DNA from: Planctomycetia bacterium
GTDB taxonomy: Bacteria > Planctomycetota > Phycisphaerae > Phycisphaerales > SM1A02
Length of the DNA: 57,945 nt
Direction: 5' to 3'
NCBI GenBank assembly: GCA_005792145.1
Contig: SXSS01000049.1
Coordinates: forward strand, 1-57,945
Made by a program: the position numbers and the translations under genes. How positions within the stretch are numbered: position 1 is the first letter of the stretch; each line of letters begins with the position of its first letter. Under the pieces are notes generated by a model, which saw nothing but the letters and a program-made list of their open reading frames with translations, did no database searches and had not been told where the DNA came from. Of this stretch, positions 11,636 to 21,588 are shown in pieces.

Positions 11636-12579
11636 CTCGCAGTGATCCAGCAAGTAATCGAGTGAATGAGCGGGATATTCTTGCGCTTGCCGTGGCGGCG
11701 AATGGATTTCTTCCAAAGAATATTTTGATTCCTCCTGGCGACGATATGGCGCTTATCCAACTGACATCATCGCAAGTGCTCGTCGCCGTCGATCAAGTTG
11801 TCGCAGGTCGACACTTCACTGCGAACACCCCGCTCGATCTTGTCGCACGCAAAGCGGTCGCACGAAATGTCAGCGATGTTGCTGCGATGGCTGGCATCGC
11901 TGTTGCGACGCTTGCATCGGTGACACTGCCACAATCCCTCGGAGCGCAAGGCGCAAGCGAACTGCTCGAATCTGTCCGCAAGTATGCGGCAGAATTCGGC
12001 TGCCCGCTGATTGGTGGCGATACATCAGTGCATCATGATCCTGCGGGTCCGCTGACGCTTTCGGTGACGATTTTGGCATCGCCTCGTGCGAATGGAATTG
12101 TCGTCACGCGCCACGGAGCGAAGATTGGAGATCGACTGATTGTCAGCGGTCCACTTGGCGGTTCATTCGCAGAGGATGGTCTTGGTCATCACTTGACCTT
12201 CACGCCGAGAGTCGCTGAAGCGCAGAAACTCGCCGACAAGCTTGGACAAAACCTGCATGCGATGATTGACATTAGTGATGGACTTGGTCTCGATACAGCA
12301 CGAATCATTGAAGCATCAACAAAACATTCTGGTGTTGCGATGCAAGCTCGACTGAGCGGGGCGGATATTCCCTGCAACCGAGGGCATCTTTTGCGGCACG
12401 CGTTGAGTGATGGCGAAGATCACGAACTGCTTGCCGCGATTGATGCGCTTGCTGAAGTTCCTGCAGGATGGACTGCCATCGGATTAATTCTTCAGCCGCA
12501 AGCCGAGGACGCAAGATCCGTGCTTGTTGAAATTGCAGATGCGCTTGAAGACGCATCAAATCTAGGATGGCTTCATTGA
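11632..12579 (+). CDS. thiL: Thiamine-phosphate kinase
   Basis: PPGDDMALI, ARKAVARNVSDVAAMAG, IGGDTSVH, DISDGLGLDTARI, DGEDHELL; overlaps the waaA stop. Confidence 0.93.
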   Translation: MTRSDPASNRVNERDILALAVAANGFLPKNILIPPGDDMALIQLTSSQVLVAVDQVVAGRHFTANTPLDLVARKAVARNVSDVAAMAGIAVATLASVTLPQSLGAQGASELLESVRKYAAEFGCPLIGGDTSVHHDPAGPLTLSVTILASPRANGIVVTRHGAKIGDRLIVSGPLGGSFAEDGLGHHLTFTPRVAEAQKLADKLGQNLHAMIDISDGLGLDTARIIEASTKHSGVAMQARLSGADIPCNRGHLLRHALSDGEDHELLAAIDALAEVPAGWTAIGLILQPQAEDARSVLVEIADALEDASNLGWLH

Positions 12580-13064
12580 AGCATCCCAAAACTGAGCACG
12601 TGATTTTTCTCGCCGACGAAGCGGCAACCGAAGCGCTTGGCGAACAGCTTGCCAAAGGATTGAAAGCAGGAGACTTCATCGCACTCGACGGAGAACTTGG
12701 CGCAGGAAAGACATCGTTTGTTCGTGGATTGGCGCGTGGACTGGGCATTGATCCACAGACGGTCGCAAGCCCGACATATGTCACGATGCAAAGTTATTCG
12801 GGAGGTCGTTTGCCGCTCATTCACATCGATCTATGGAGAATGAAGGATTCACACGAACTCGAATCAATCGGATGGGATGAATTGTTGGCTGACCGCTCGC
12901 AAGTGCTCGTTGTCGAATGGGCGCGGAAAATCATTGACGCCCTTCCAGAAAAACGAATTCAAATTCAGATTGCGTTTTCTAAATGCGCGGACAATTCAAC
13001 AATGTCTTCTTCGCAGAATGCTCGCACTGCAACAATTCTCGATCATCGAGTCTTACCGGCTTGA
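12567..13064 (+). CDS. tsaE: tRNA threonylcarbamoyladenosine biosynthesis protein TsaE
   Basis: GELGAGKTSFVRGLARGLG, VASPTYVTMQ, HIDLWRM. Confidence 0.9.
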   Translation: MASLKHPKTEHVIFLADEAATEALGEQLAKGLKAGDFIALDGELGAGKTSFVRGLARGLGIDPQTVASPTYVTMQSYSGGRLPLIHIDLWRMKDSHELESIGWDELLADRSQVLVVEWARKIIDALPEKRIQIQIAFSKCADNSTMSSSQNARTATILDHRVLPA

Positions 13065-13528
13065 CCTTCAGGACTGACGGCATAAATCTGGAATCGATGC
13101 CCAACTGGCAGCCATCCCAATTCCTTGCAAATTCGATTTCGAAGAATGGTCAACTCGGCGCTTTGAAATTCGACCAAGCGTCCACTCTTCATGCAAACCA
13201 TATGGTCGCGGGGTTCCTTGCCATAAATCAATTGGTAATGGGATTGCTTTGAATCGAACAACGCCTGCACAATGATGCCGGCGTTCTGCAAAAGATTGAT
13301 CGTGCGATAGGTGGTCGCCTTGGAAACTCGATGACCACGACGGCGCAACTCGAGCAAAAGTTCTTCGGCCTCGAAGAGACCATCGCGGGCGATGATTGCA
13401 TCGAGGACGTCCGCGCGTTCGGTGGTGTATTTGAGACCTTGCGATTTGAGATATCGCCTGAAGACAGAGCAGAGTGGCACCATCGATTGCGCCTTGGGCG
13501 CGGCAGAAATTGGATCATTTGGAGTCAT
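13043..13528 (-). CDS. fur: Fur family transcriptional regulator
   Basis: LKYTTERADVLDAI, FEAEELLLELRRRGHRVSKATTYRTINLLQNAGII, DHMVCMKSGRLVEF. Confidence 0.85.
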   Translation of the reverse strand: MTPNDPISAAPKAQSMVPLCSVFRRYLKSQGLKYTTERADVLDAIIARDGLFEAEELLLELRRRGHRVSKATTYRTINLLQNAGIIVQALFDSKQSHYQLIYGKEPRDHMVCMKSGRLVEFQSAELTILRNRICKELGWLPVGHRFQIYAVSPEGQAGKTR

Positions 13529-13655
13529 TGGTTTTAGGCAATTGCGATTGCTTTGAAACGTCGAAAGTCCGATAATATATGTTCTGTAAAATCTCTAAAC
13601 CCTCTACAAAACAAGGCGAATCCATTCAAAACCATCCACAAGGGTCAAACGCATG

Positions 13656-16301
13656 CTATTTCTCCTTGGCGGATTGCGTCCATTTTTCAGCGCTCGGGTT
13701 GTCGCCAGCCTTCAGCGCGATATCCACAAGCTTGGAAGCAATATCTCGCGCCTCCTTTTCGTCACCCATCTTGATCGACAACTCATGACTCTTGGCAAGC
13801 CAGATCATCCCCCCAGAAAGATCCTCCAGCGCAGCAAGCGCACGACCGTGAGTCTTCATCGCAACGAGCCGCATCGAATTTGGCAACTGAATCGTTTCAT
13901 CCTCTGCATAGATACGAACCAAATCATCCGCCTCCTTGGGATCGCCAAGATTCAATCGTGAACGCGCCAATGTGATTGATGTCGCCGCTGTCTGTTGACT
14001 TCGCTCGCCAAAGATTTCTCTGTATCCAGTCGCAGCTTCGCGCCAGAGTTTCTCCGCGTCGACGACCCGACCCATTTCCATATAGAGAAAACCAAGATTG
14101 TTCAGCGAACCGAGCGTGCTTTCTGCCTTATCGCCAAGCGACTGACGCTTGCGAGCAAGATTTTCCAGATAGATCGGTTCTGCTTCGGAGAATTTTCCTT
14201 GCATCTCCAAAACCATTGCCAAGTTCCCTTGAACTGTCAGCGAGTACTTCGCGTTGACTCCATATCGTTTTTCAAATCGTGGCAAGATCAAGCCATAAAT
14301 CTCTTCTGCTTCTGCAAGCCGCCTTGAATCTCGAAGAATTGCGGCGAGATTGTTCTGGGCAATCAGTGTAAAAGGATGATCCTCGCCAAAAACTTTGATC
14401 ATGTCATTCACATTTGCTCGGAATGATTCTTCTGAGGCTGCAATATCGCCTTTCGCTTTCAAGACCATGCATAAGTTGTTTCGTGAAAGCAACGTGTCCG
14501 GAGCATCAAGACCGAATCGCTTGGTTCGCTGAGCGACAGTTTCTTCCAGTGTTGCTCGGGCTTCATCCAACTTTCCAATTCGACGCTGGACATCACCCAG
14601 ATTGTCCATTGAACGAAGCGTGCTTTCATCATCCATACCCAAGACCGCCTTCTTCTTTTCAACAACTTGCAAATAAAGTTCCTCCGCTTCCTTTGTTTTG
14701 CCTTGTTCGTCCCGAAGCCACGCAATGTTGTGCAATGAAGCGAGAGTCGCAGGATCATCCTCACCCAACGATTTTCGGCGACCCTCCAGAACTTTTTCAA
14801 AGATCGGCGCGGCTTCATCAGCACGGTTGCTCAAGAGAAGCACATTGCCCAAATCATTCTGGACCTTGAGCACTCGCAGATCACTCGGCGGGTAAAGACT
14901 TTCGATGATCTTGGCTTCACTCTTGATGTGTTCAAACGCCTTGGCATATTCACCAATCGATCGATATGCCAAGCCTGCGGTGCTATGCGCATCCGCGGCA
15001 AGAATGGGATCGTCGCTGTACTTGACATCAATTTCGCCCATCGACTGATCGAAGATCATCAACATCAATCGCGTATCCATTCCTTTGGCGATATCAGGAG
15101 TGACGGAATTGATCATCTGAGTGTTGAACCGATGCAATCGCTCCGCACGCGCGAGTTGACGCTTCGCTTCGGCAAGTCCATACGCCATTGCCACCGTGCC
15201 TGCGATCAACGCGATTGCGATCAATGCCGCAGAGGCGAGTCCAATTCTGTGGCGCCGTGCAAACTTTCGCAGACGCACTTCTCGTGATGCTGGGCGAGCA
15301 TGAACGGGCTCGAACAGAAGCCATCGATTGATGTCCTCGCTCAGTGCATCGCATGTCGCATATCGGTCCTCTGGCTTTTTCTCCAAGCAGCGCAAAACCA
15401 CATAATCTAATTGGCCCCGAATCGTCCGAAGCAGTCTGGCGGAATTCATCCCACGGGCTTCGGCACGCGACTCTCCTTCTGAACTCTCCAAGGCATCCGC
15501 TCTGCGCAATCGCTCGCTTGGAACTTCAGGTTCGCTTTCACGAATAATGCGCTGTGCTTCGACAGTTCCAGCCGCTCGAAGTTGTCGAGAATCAAATGGC
15601 GAAAATCCAGTCAGCATTTGGTACAGCACAACTCCGAGTGAATAGATATCAGCACGAGTATCCAACTGACGAATGCCCGAGAGTTGCTCAGGCGCCATGT
15701 ATTCGAGCGTCCCCACCGGTCCCCCTCCATCACCTTGCATGGTCACAATCGCATCTGGATCATCTGCGAGGCGAGCGACTCCAAAGTCGATGACTTTCAC
15801 AATTGGCGCACCATCAACTTCACGCACAAGAATATTTGCGGACTTCAGATCAAGATGAATGATTCCTTTTGTATGCGCATGCTGGACTGCCATCGCAACT
15901 TGCCGCATCAATCCCAATCTGGACTCGATCGACAATCGATTGCGATCACACCAATCCAGAATTGGCTCCCCTTCAACCAATTCCATAATGAAAAACAAAC
16001 TGCCATCCTGCGACTCTCCCGCATCGAAGACTTGCGCAATTCCAGGATGATCCATGCGCGCAAGCAATCGACGTTCAGATTCAAAGCGCTGACGCAACCT
16101 CGGACCTGCGATCACCGTGCGCATGACCTTCACCGCAACTTGTCGCAGAAGAGGCCCTTGTTGTTCGCAAAGCCATACCGCACCGAACCCCCCCGCTCCC
16201 AGCAAACGAATCACTTTCAGCCCTGGAAGCGACGGTGGCTGAGGAGAATTTGGGCTTGGCTGATCAGCCTTCCAAAGATTCTGGCTGAAATCGGAAGTCA
16301 T
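13656..16301 (-). CDS. Serine/threonine protein kinase with C-terminal TPR repeats
   Basis: LLGAGGFGAVWL, VAVKVM, IIHLDLKSANILV, VIDFGVARL, YMAPEQL; TM segment then kinesin-light-chain-type TPRs. Start set at MTSDFSQNLW (ATG 16301), overlapping the lysC stop as TAATG. Confidence 0.9.
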   Translation of the reverse strand: MTSDFSQNLWKADQPSPNSPQPPSLPGLKVIRLLGAGGFGAVWLCEQQGPLLRQVAVKVMRTVIAGPRLRQRFESERRLLARMDHPGIAQVFDAGESQDGSLFFIMELVEGEPILDWCDRNRLSIESRLGLMRQVAMAVQHAHTKGIIHLDLKSANILVREVDGAPIVKVIDFGVARLADDPDAIVTMQGDGGGPVGTLEYMAPEQLSGIRQLDTRADIYSLGVVLYQMLTGFSPFDSRQLRAAGTVEAQRIIRESEPEVPSERLRRADALESSEGESRAEARGMNSARLLRTIRGQLDYVVLRCLEKKPEDRYATCDALSEDINRWLLFEPVHARPASREVRLRKFARRHRIGLASAALIAIALIAGTVAMAYGLAEAKRQLARAERLHRFNTQMINSVTPDIAKGMDTRLMLMIFDQSMGEIDVKYSDDPILAADAHSTAGLAYRSIGEYAKAFEHIKSEAKIIESLYPPSDLRVLKVQNDLGNVLLLSNRADEAAPIFEKVLEGRRKSLGEDDPATLASLHNIAWLRDEQGKTKEAEELYLQVVEKKKAVLGMDDESTLRSMDNLGDVQRRIGKLDEARATLEETVAQRTKRFGLDAPDTLLSRNNLCMVLKAKGDIAASEESFRANVNDMIKVFGEDHPFTLIAQNNLAAILRDSRRLAEAEEIYGLILPRFEKRYGVNAKYSLTVQGNLAMVLEMQGKFSEAEPIYLENLARKRQSLGDKAESTLGSLNNLGFLYMEMGRVVDAEKLWREAATGYREIFGERSQQTAATSITLARSRLNLGDPKEADDLVRIYAEDETIQLPNSMRLVAMKTHGRALAALEDLSGGMIWLAKSHELSIKMGDEKEARDIASKLVDIALKAGDNPSAEKWTQSAKEK

Positions 16302-17566
16302 TATCGCGTCGAGTCCGTCTGCATGGCCATCGTTGCGTTTGCTCCAAGCCCAAGTCCAAATGTGGAATGCACTGCTTCGAGTCCACGCTGACCATTTGCG
16401 GCGTCGATGATGCAACTGATCTTGATTTCGCTTGTGGTGATGTTATGAATTGCAACGCCCGCTTCGCCGAGCGCTCGAAACATTCGGCTTGCAACTCCAG
16501 CGTGACTCTTCATCCCAACACCAACGACAGAAACTTTCGCAAGGCCGACCTCGACGGACATTTCGCCCTCGGTCAACTCCTGCAAAATCTTCGCCACGAT
16601 CTGCTTGGAATCTGCAAGGTCGGCGTGCTCCACAGTGAATGCAATCATCGTTGCAGAACCTTGTTCGGTCTGCATGATGTCATCAACAACAATGTTCGCA
16701 TGTGCGAGCGCAGTAAAAAGTCGTCCTTGAAGGCCGACAACATTCTTGATTTGGCGAATGCTGACACGCCCAAGTTCATCCTTGAGTGCGCAACCCACGA
16801 CCGCAAGTTCTTCCATATTTGGATTCTCCCGAGAGATCATTGTTCCATGATCTGGTTTTTGACTGTGCCTGACATGAATCGGTACCCCATACTTTTCACC
16901 GAATAGAACGGCTCGAGCATGCAAGACCCCTGCTCCAAGCGTGGCGAGTTCGAGCATTTCTTCATAGGAAATTCTCGGCAATTTGACAGCGCAACGGACA
17001 AGTCGCGGATCCGCCGTGTAGACACCATCGACATCGGTGAAAATCTCGCAGTATCCACCCGATTCTGAAATTCGCAGCGCGGCCGCGATTGCAACTGCGG
17101 TCGTGTCGCTTCCTCCACGACCGAGGGTTGTGATCTCGCCTTCATCGCTCGTCCCCTGAAACCCGGCGACAACTGGAATCTCACCCCGTGAGATCAATCG
17201 TTCCAATCGACCACATTCGATTCGCGTGATACGAGCGCGACCATGAACGCCATCGGTTCGAATTCCCGCTTGTCCGCCAGTGAGACTGCTTGCAGGACAA
17301 CCGAGTTCGCGCAATGCCATTGCCAACAATGCGACGCTTGCTTGTTCGCCAGTGGCCATCAACATGTCCAGTTCTCGTCGATCAGGAGAAGGCGAGACCT
17401 GATCTGCAAGTGCGATCAAATCATCGGTGGTGCTTCCCATCGCAGAAGCGACAACGACAACATCGAATCCTGATGCGCGAGCATCCGCAACTCGCTCAGC
17501 AGCTCGCCGAATGCGCGCAACATCCGAAACGCTGGTCCCACCGAATTTCTGCACGATCGTTGGCAT
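16301..17566 (-). CDS. lysC: Aspartate kinase
   Basis: MPTIVQKFGGTSVSD, TTLGRGGSDTTAVAIAAAL, EIFTDVDGVYTADPR and ACT domain region. Confidence 0.95.
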   Translation of the reverse strand: MPTIVQKFGGTSVSDVARIRRAAERVADARASGFDVVVVASAMGSTTDDLIALADQVSPSPDRRELDMLMATGEQASVALLAMALRELGCPASSLTGGQAGIRTDGVHGRARITRIECGRLERLISRGEIPVVAGFQGTSDEGEITTLGRGGSDTTAVAIAAALRISESGGYCEIFTDVDGVYTADPRLVRCAVKLPRISYEEMLELATLGAGVLHARAVLFGEKYGVPIHVRHSQKPDHGTMISRENPNMEELAVVGCALKDELGRVSIRQIKNVVGLQGRLFTALAHANIVVDDIMQTEQGSATMIAFTVEHADLADSKQIVAKILQELTEGEMSVEVGLAKVSVVGVGMKSHAGVASRMFRALGEAGVAIHNITTSEIKISCIIDAANGQRGLEAVHSTFGLGLGANATMAMQTDSTR

Positions 17567-17573
17567 TCAACGA

Positions 17574-17579
17574 ATCCTA
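17574..17579 (-). promoter_or_regulatory. Putative leaderless -10 (TAGGAT, 7 nt before ATG) of lysC
   Basis: TAGGAT-tcgttga-ATG on the minus strand. Confidence 0.45.
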
Positions 17580-17592
17580 CGGTCAGACAGGC

Positions 17593-19473
17593 TTACTCGT
17601 CCGCCCCGACGCCAGCAGCTTCCCGATCCTTTTGCTGACGAACCAATTTCTTGCGGTCGTTTTCCTTCAAGATTTTCTTGCGAATTCGCACGGAACTTGG
17701 GGTGACTTCCACATATTCGTCAACTTCAAGATATTCCAAAGCACTTTCCAGACTGAGCGGACGCGGCGACTTCAAAACAACCGTCGCTTCCTTGTTGGAT
17801 TCTCGAACGTTGGACATCGGCTTCGCCTTGACAACATTGACATGCAAATCTTTATCGCGGTTGTGCTCTCCAACAACCATACCTTCGTACACAGTATCGC
17901 CGTGGCTGACGAACATCACACCGCGCTCGGACAAATTCAAGAGCGAGAATGTCGTCGCAGTGCCAGCTTCAACAGCGACCAAAACTCCATTCTGTCGCTT
18001 GCGAGCAGCGAATCGAATCGGCCGATAGTCGCAGAATGAATGGTGCATGACAGCTTCGCCGCCAGTTGCATTCAAGACGCGAGTTCGCAAACCAATCAAA
18101 CCGCGCGCTGGAATATCCGCTTCAACATGAGCTCTCGTTCCGCGCATATCCAACTTGGTGATTTCAGCGCCTCGTTGACCAAGCAATTCCAACGCGCCAC
18201 CCATCACATGCTGGGCGACATCGAGCGCAAGTTTTTCATAGGGTTCGTTCATCACGCCATCAATTTCACGCTCGATGACTTCTGGCTTTCCGACCGTCAA
18301 TTCGAACCCTTCACGCCGCATCGTTTCCAGAAGCACGCCAAGATGCAACAAACCTCGCCCAGAAACGTGGAATTCTTCAGCGCCATCACCTGGCGAAACG
18401 CGCAGCGCAACATTGGCACGCAGTTCTTTCTCGAGTCGCTCCGCAATTTGGCGACTGGTCACGAATTTGCCTTCACGCCCAACGAGAGGGCCGTCATTAA
18501 TGCGGAAAATCATGTGAAGTGTGGGATCATCGACCTTGACTCGCGGCATAGGAAGCGGGCTGTCCGGCAAACACACCGTGTCACCGATCTCGATATCCGT
18601 TATGCCTTCAATGGCACACAAGTCTCCAGCTTCGATGGACTCTGCAGGCATTCGAGCAAGACCTTCAAACCGTTTCACTCCTTGAATGCGAGCCTTTTGA
18701 AATGATCCATCAGCCTTGCAGACCACAACGGCCATATTTGCTTTCAGCACGCCGTCGAAAACTCGCCCGATACCAAGTCGTCCGACATAATCATTCGAAT
18801 CAAGATTCACGACAAGAAATTTCAGAGGCGCATTTATGTCACCCTTTGGCGAAGGTACGCGCTCCGCAATTGTCGCGAAGAGATCATCGACACCGTTCAA
18901 CCGATCATCGCGATCTCGACTTGCCCAACCATCACGACCAGATGCCCAGACAACCGGGAAGTCCAACGCAATTTCATCCGCGCCAAGATCAATCAAGAGA
19001 TCAAAGACTTCATCAACAACTTCGGATGGCCGCGCATCAGGACGATCGCACTTGTTGACGACAAGGATGGGCTTCAATCCAACTTCAAGTGCCTTCGAAA
19101 GCACGAAGCGTGTTTGTGGCATCGGACCTTCCATCGCATCAACCAACAACAAACATCCATCAGCCATACGAAGAACGCGCTCGACCTCGCCACCGAAATC
19201 GGCATGGCCTGGTGTGTCAATGATGTTGACGCGCATCGCAAGACCTGCATGCGGACCTTTCTTCACAACATAATTGACTGCGCAATTTTTCGACAGGATG
19301 GTGATCCCCCGCTCGCGCTCGAGTGGGTTGGAATCCATAACGCATTCAGCTCCGGTCTCGACTTCAAGAGCAGCGCTTGATGAACGCAACATTGCATCCA
19401 CCAGCGTTGTCTTTCCGTGGTCAACGTGGGCGATGATTGCGACATTTCGGATATTTTTTTGTTCGTATGCCAT
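17593..19473 (-). CDS. typA: Ribosome-associated GTPase TypA/BipA
   Basis: MAYEQKNIRNVAIIAHVDHGKTTLVDAML, GITILSKNCAV, IIDTPGHADFGGEVERVL, VVNKCDRPDARP; start set at 19473. Confidence 0.95.
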   Translation of the reverse strand: MAYEQKNIRNVAIIAHVDHGKTTLVDAMLRSSSAALEVETGAECVMDSNPLERERGITILSKNCAVNYVVKKGPHAGLAMRVNIIDTPGHADFGGEVERVLRMADGCLLLVDAMEGPMPQTRFVLSKALEVGLKPILVVNKCDRPDARPSEVVDEVFDLLIDLGADEIALDFPVVWASGRDGWASRDRDDRLNGVDDLFATIAERVPSPKGDINAPLKFLVVNLDSNDYVGRLGIGRVFDGVLKANMAVVVCKADGSFQKARIQGVKRFEGLARMPAESIEAGDLCAIEGITDIEIGDTVCLPDSPLPMPRVKVDDPTLHMIFRINDGPLVGREGKFVTSRQIAERLEKELRANVALRVSPGDGAEEFHVSGRGLLHLGVLLETMRREGFELTVGKPEVIEREIDGVMNEPYEKLALDVAQHVMGGALELLGQRGAEITKLDMRGTRAHVEADIPARGLIGLRTRVLNATGGEAVMHHSFCDYRPIRFAARKRQNGVLVAVEAGTATTFSLLNLSERGVMFVSHGDTVYEGMVVGEHNRDKDLHVNVVKAKPMSNVRESNKEATVVLKSPRPLSLESALEYLEVDEYVEVTPSSVRIRKKILKENDRKKLVRQQKDREAAGVGADE

Positions 19474-19508
19474 AGGAAAACAGGTAGAGTCCTCCGAGCC
19501 TACTCGCA

Positions 19509-19931
19509 ATGACAGATTCCGCACCATCAAATATTTGGAAATCTCCTTCGTGGGTCCGAATAGGGCTTGCAATGGCTATTGCCCTTGTTTCTGACGGCTT
19601 GAGTTTCTTCTTATCACCCACCGTAGTCGCACAACCTCTCGTCATCGGTATCGACCTCGTGACAGGCGTGCTGATCTGGTTGGCGCTTGGACGACCGATT
19701 CTGCTCTTCGCCGTATTCCTTGCAGAGGCGATACCAGGCGTGGGAATGATTCCGCTTTGGACAATGGTTGTGGCGATTCTTGCGACAACGGGTCGACTTC
19801 CTGGCAGAATGGATGCGACGACTTATGTTGGCAAGGATCCGTCCAAGGATCCGTCCAAGGATGCCGCAAGTGACCCGGCAAAAAAACTTCCAGCGCCTGC
19901 GAATCAGAATGTGCCGAATCAGCAATTATAG
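19509..19931 (+). CDS. Small hydrophobic membrane protein of unknown function with Lys/Asp/Pro-rich tail
   Basis: Two or three hydrophobic segments, then a KDPSKDPSKDAASDPAKKLPAP tail; ORF between typA and the M32 gene. Confidence 0.6.
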   Translation: MTDSAPSNIWKSPSWVRIGLAMAIALVSDGLSFFLSPTVVAQPLVIGIDLVTGVLIWLALGRPILLFAVFLAEAIPGVGMIPLWTMVVAILATTGRLPGRMDATTYVGKDPSKDPSKDAASDPAKKLPAPANQNVPNQQL

Positions 19932-21472
19932 AGCGGGCGTAATTTTCCTTCGAGATAGTTCAGGTAATGCTCCGAAGAAAGCCCCGATCCAGTCACTCGC
20001 TTGCAAAGTTCTTCGGGCAAAAATCTGCGACCGTGCGCGTGAATTTCTCGGTTGAGCCATTCTCGCAGAGGCACGAAATCGCCTTTGGCAAATCCATCTT
20101 CAAGCCCAGGCATCGCCTTCTTTGCAGCGTCAAAGAATTGCGCGGAATACAAAGTGCCGAGCGTGTACGTCGGGAAATATCCAAATGCGCCCATACTCCA
20201 ATGCACATCTTGCAAGCACCCTCTTCGATCATCTGGCACGGTAAGACCCAGATATTCCTTGTATCTGCGATTCCATTCTCCAGGTAAATCCTTCGGCGCA
20301 AGTGAACCCGCAATGAGCAACCGTTCGATTTCGAACCGCACCATCACATGCATGTTGTAAGTCGCCTCGTCTGCATCGACTCGAATGAATCCAGGCTCGA
20401 CGATATTTGCCGCGCCATACAACTCATCAAGAGAAAAGCCATCGACGCCTCGGCCAAAGAAGCTTTCAAGCTTTGGCATGCACCACTTCCAAAATGGAAG
20501 TCCTCGCCCAACTTGATTTTCCCAAAGACGACTTTGACTTTCGTGAATTCCAAGCGAAACCGCGGTGCCGGCAGGTGTTCCAATTGCTCGAGCTGGCAAT
20601 CCTTGTTCGTACATTCCGTGGCCAGCCTCGTGCATCGAAGATCCCAGCGCATCATTCACGCATCTTTCGCTATAACGAGTTGTCATGCGAACATCATTGC
20701 AGTGGCTGCCACCGCAAAATGGATGCGTGCTCGAATCCAAACGCCCTCTTTGGAAATCGAATCCAATTGACTCGACAACCATTCGCACAAACTTTGCCTG
20801 TGCATCGACCGGCAATGCAAGTTCGTTGAATCGATTCGATGGTCGACGCGATCCTCCCATCAAATCGCCGAGCAATTTGACCAAACGAGCTCGAAGTGGA
20901 GTGAATACCTTGGTGACAGATGCCGCGGTGCAACCAGGTTCGTATGTATCTGCGAGCGCATCCCATGGTTCTCCGCCAGATGGAATCCCCAAGCATGCCG
21001 CTTTCTCGCGGTTGAGCGCTACAAGCTTTTCCAACCAAGGCAAGAACATTTTGAAGTCGCTGGCCTTTCGTGCTGTCGCCCACTCATGCTGGGCCTTGCT
21101 GGAAACTTCTGCGAATTCGCTGATCAACCTCTCTGGCAATTTCGTCGCTTGATCAAAGTCGCGGCGCAATTCGACGATGTTTGCGGACTCGACAGAATTA
21201 CTCGCCATGAACTCGCGATCTGCCTCGCACTGCGAAATCAATTCTCCCACTTTGGGATCGGTGGACATCTGATGTTGCAGTCGAGCGAGAATTGCCAATT
21301 GCTGACTTCGCAATTCGACTCCACCTGCTGGCATCATTGTCTCTTGATCCCAACTGAGAATCCCACCCGTCGCCCCAAGCAAATGTGCCTCACGAACTCG
21401 TTCGATGAGCGCCTGATATGCCTTTGGAGTCTTGCCCGATGTTGTCGACGATTGGAGAGTTGCTGAAGTCAT
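19919..21472 (-). CDS. Carboxypeptidase M32
   Basis: SSMHEAGHGMYEQGLP (HExxH-type), GIHESQSRLWENQVGR, GAFGYFPTYTLGTLYSAQFF are M32 signatures. Confidence 0.95.
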   Translation of the reverse strand: MTSATLQSSTTSGKTPKAYQALIERVREAHLLGATGGILSWDQETMMPAGGVELRSQQLAILARLQHQMSTDPKVGELISQCEADREFMASNSVESANIVELRRDFDQATKLPERLISEFAEVSSKAQHEWATARKASDFKMFLPWLEKLVALNREKAACLGIPSGGEPWDALADTYEPGCTAASVTKVFTPLRARLVKLLGDLMGGSRRPSNRFNELALPVDAQAKFVRMVVESIGFDFQRGRLDSSTHPFCGGSHCNDVRMTTRYSERCVNDALGSSMHEAGHGMYEQGLPARAIGTPAGTAVSLGIHESQSRLWENQVGRGLPFWKWCMPKLESFFGRGVDGFSLDELYGAANIVEPGFIRVDADEATYNMHVMVRFEIERLLIAGSLAPKDLPGEWNRRYKEYLGLTVPDDRRGCLQDVHWSMGAFGYFPTYTLGTLYSAQFFDAAKKAMPGLEDGFAKGDFVPLREWLNREIHAHGRRFLPEELCKRVTGSGLSSEHYLNYLEGKLRPLYNC

Positions 21473-21478
21473 GGCTCT

Positions 21479-21484
21479 ACTCTA
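21479..21484 (-). promoter_or_regulatory. Putative leaderless -10 (TAGAGT, 6 nt before ATG) of the M32 gene
   Basis: TAGAGT-agagcc-ATG on the minus strand. Confidence 0.45.
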
Positions 21485-21510
21485 TCGCAACCACTGCAAT
21501 GAACCCAAAG

Positions 21511-21540
21511 AAAAAGGCCCCGCAATTGCGGAGGCCTTTG
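21511..21540. terminator. Rho-independent-like, bidirectional hairpin
   Basis: AAAGGCC-CCGCAATTGCGG-A-GGCCTTT; downstream of the DUF1573/ankyrin gene on the minus strand. Confidence 0.7.
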
Positions 21541-21588
21541 GTGAGCAATCTGTTGAAAAATCCAGTAAAAATTTGGATCGTGCTAGAT

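Noticed and set aside
13043-13528. Fur with missing second structural Cys pair as novel
   Set aside because: Many Fur proteins outside proteobacteria have CxxS/T and lack the C-terminal CxxC; not unusual enough.
15684-16391. 235-aa plus-strand ORF
   Set aside because: Antisense to the kinase catalytic domain, whose motifs are clear.
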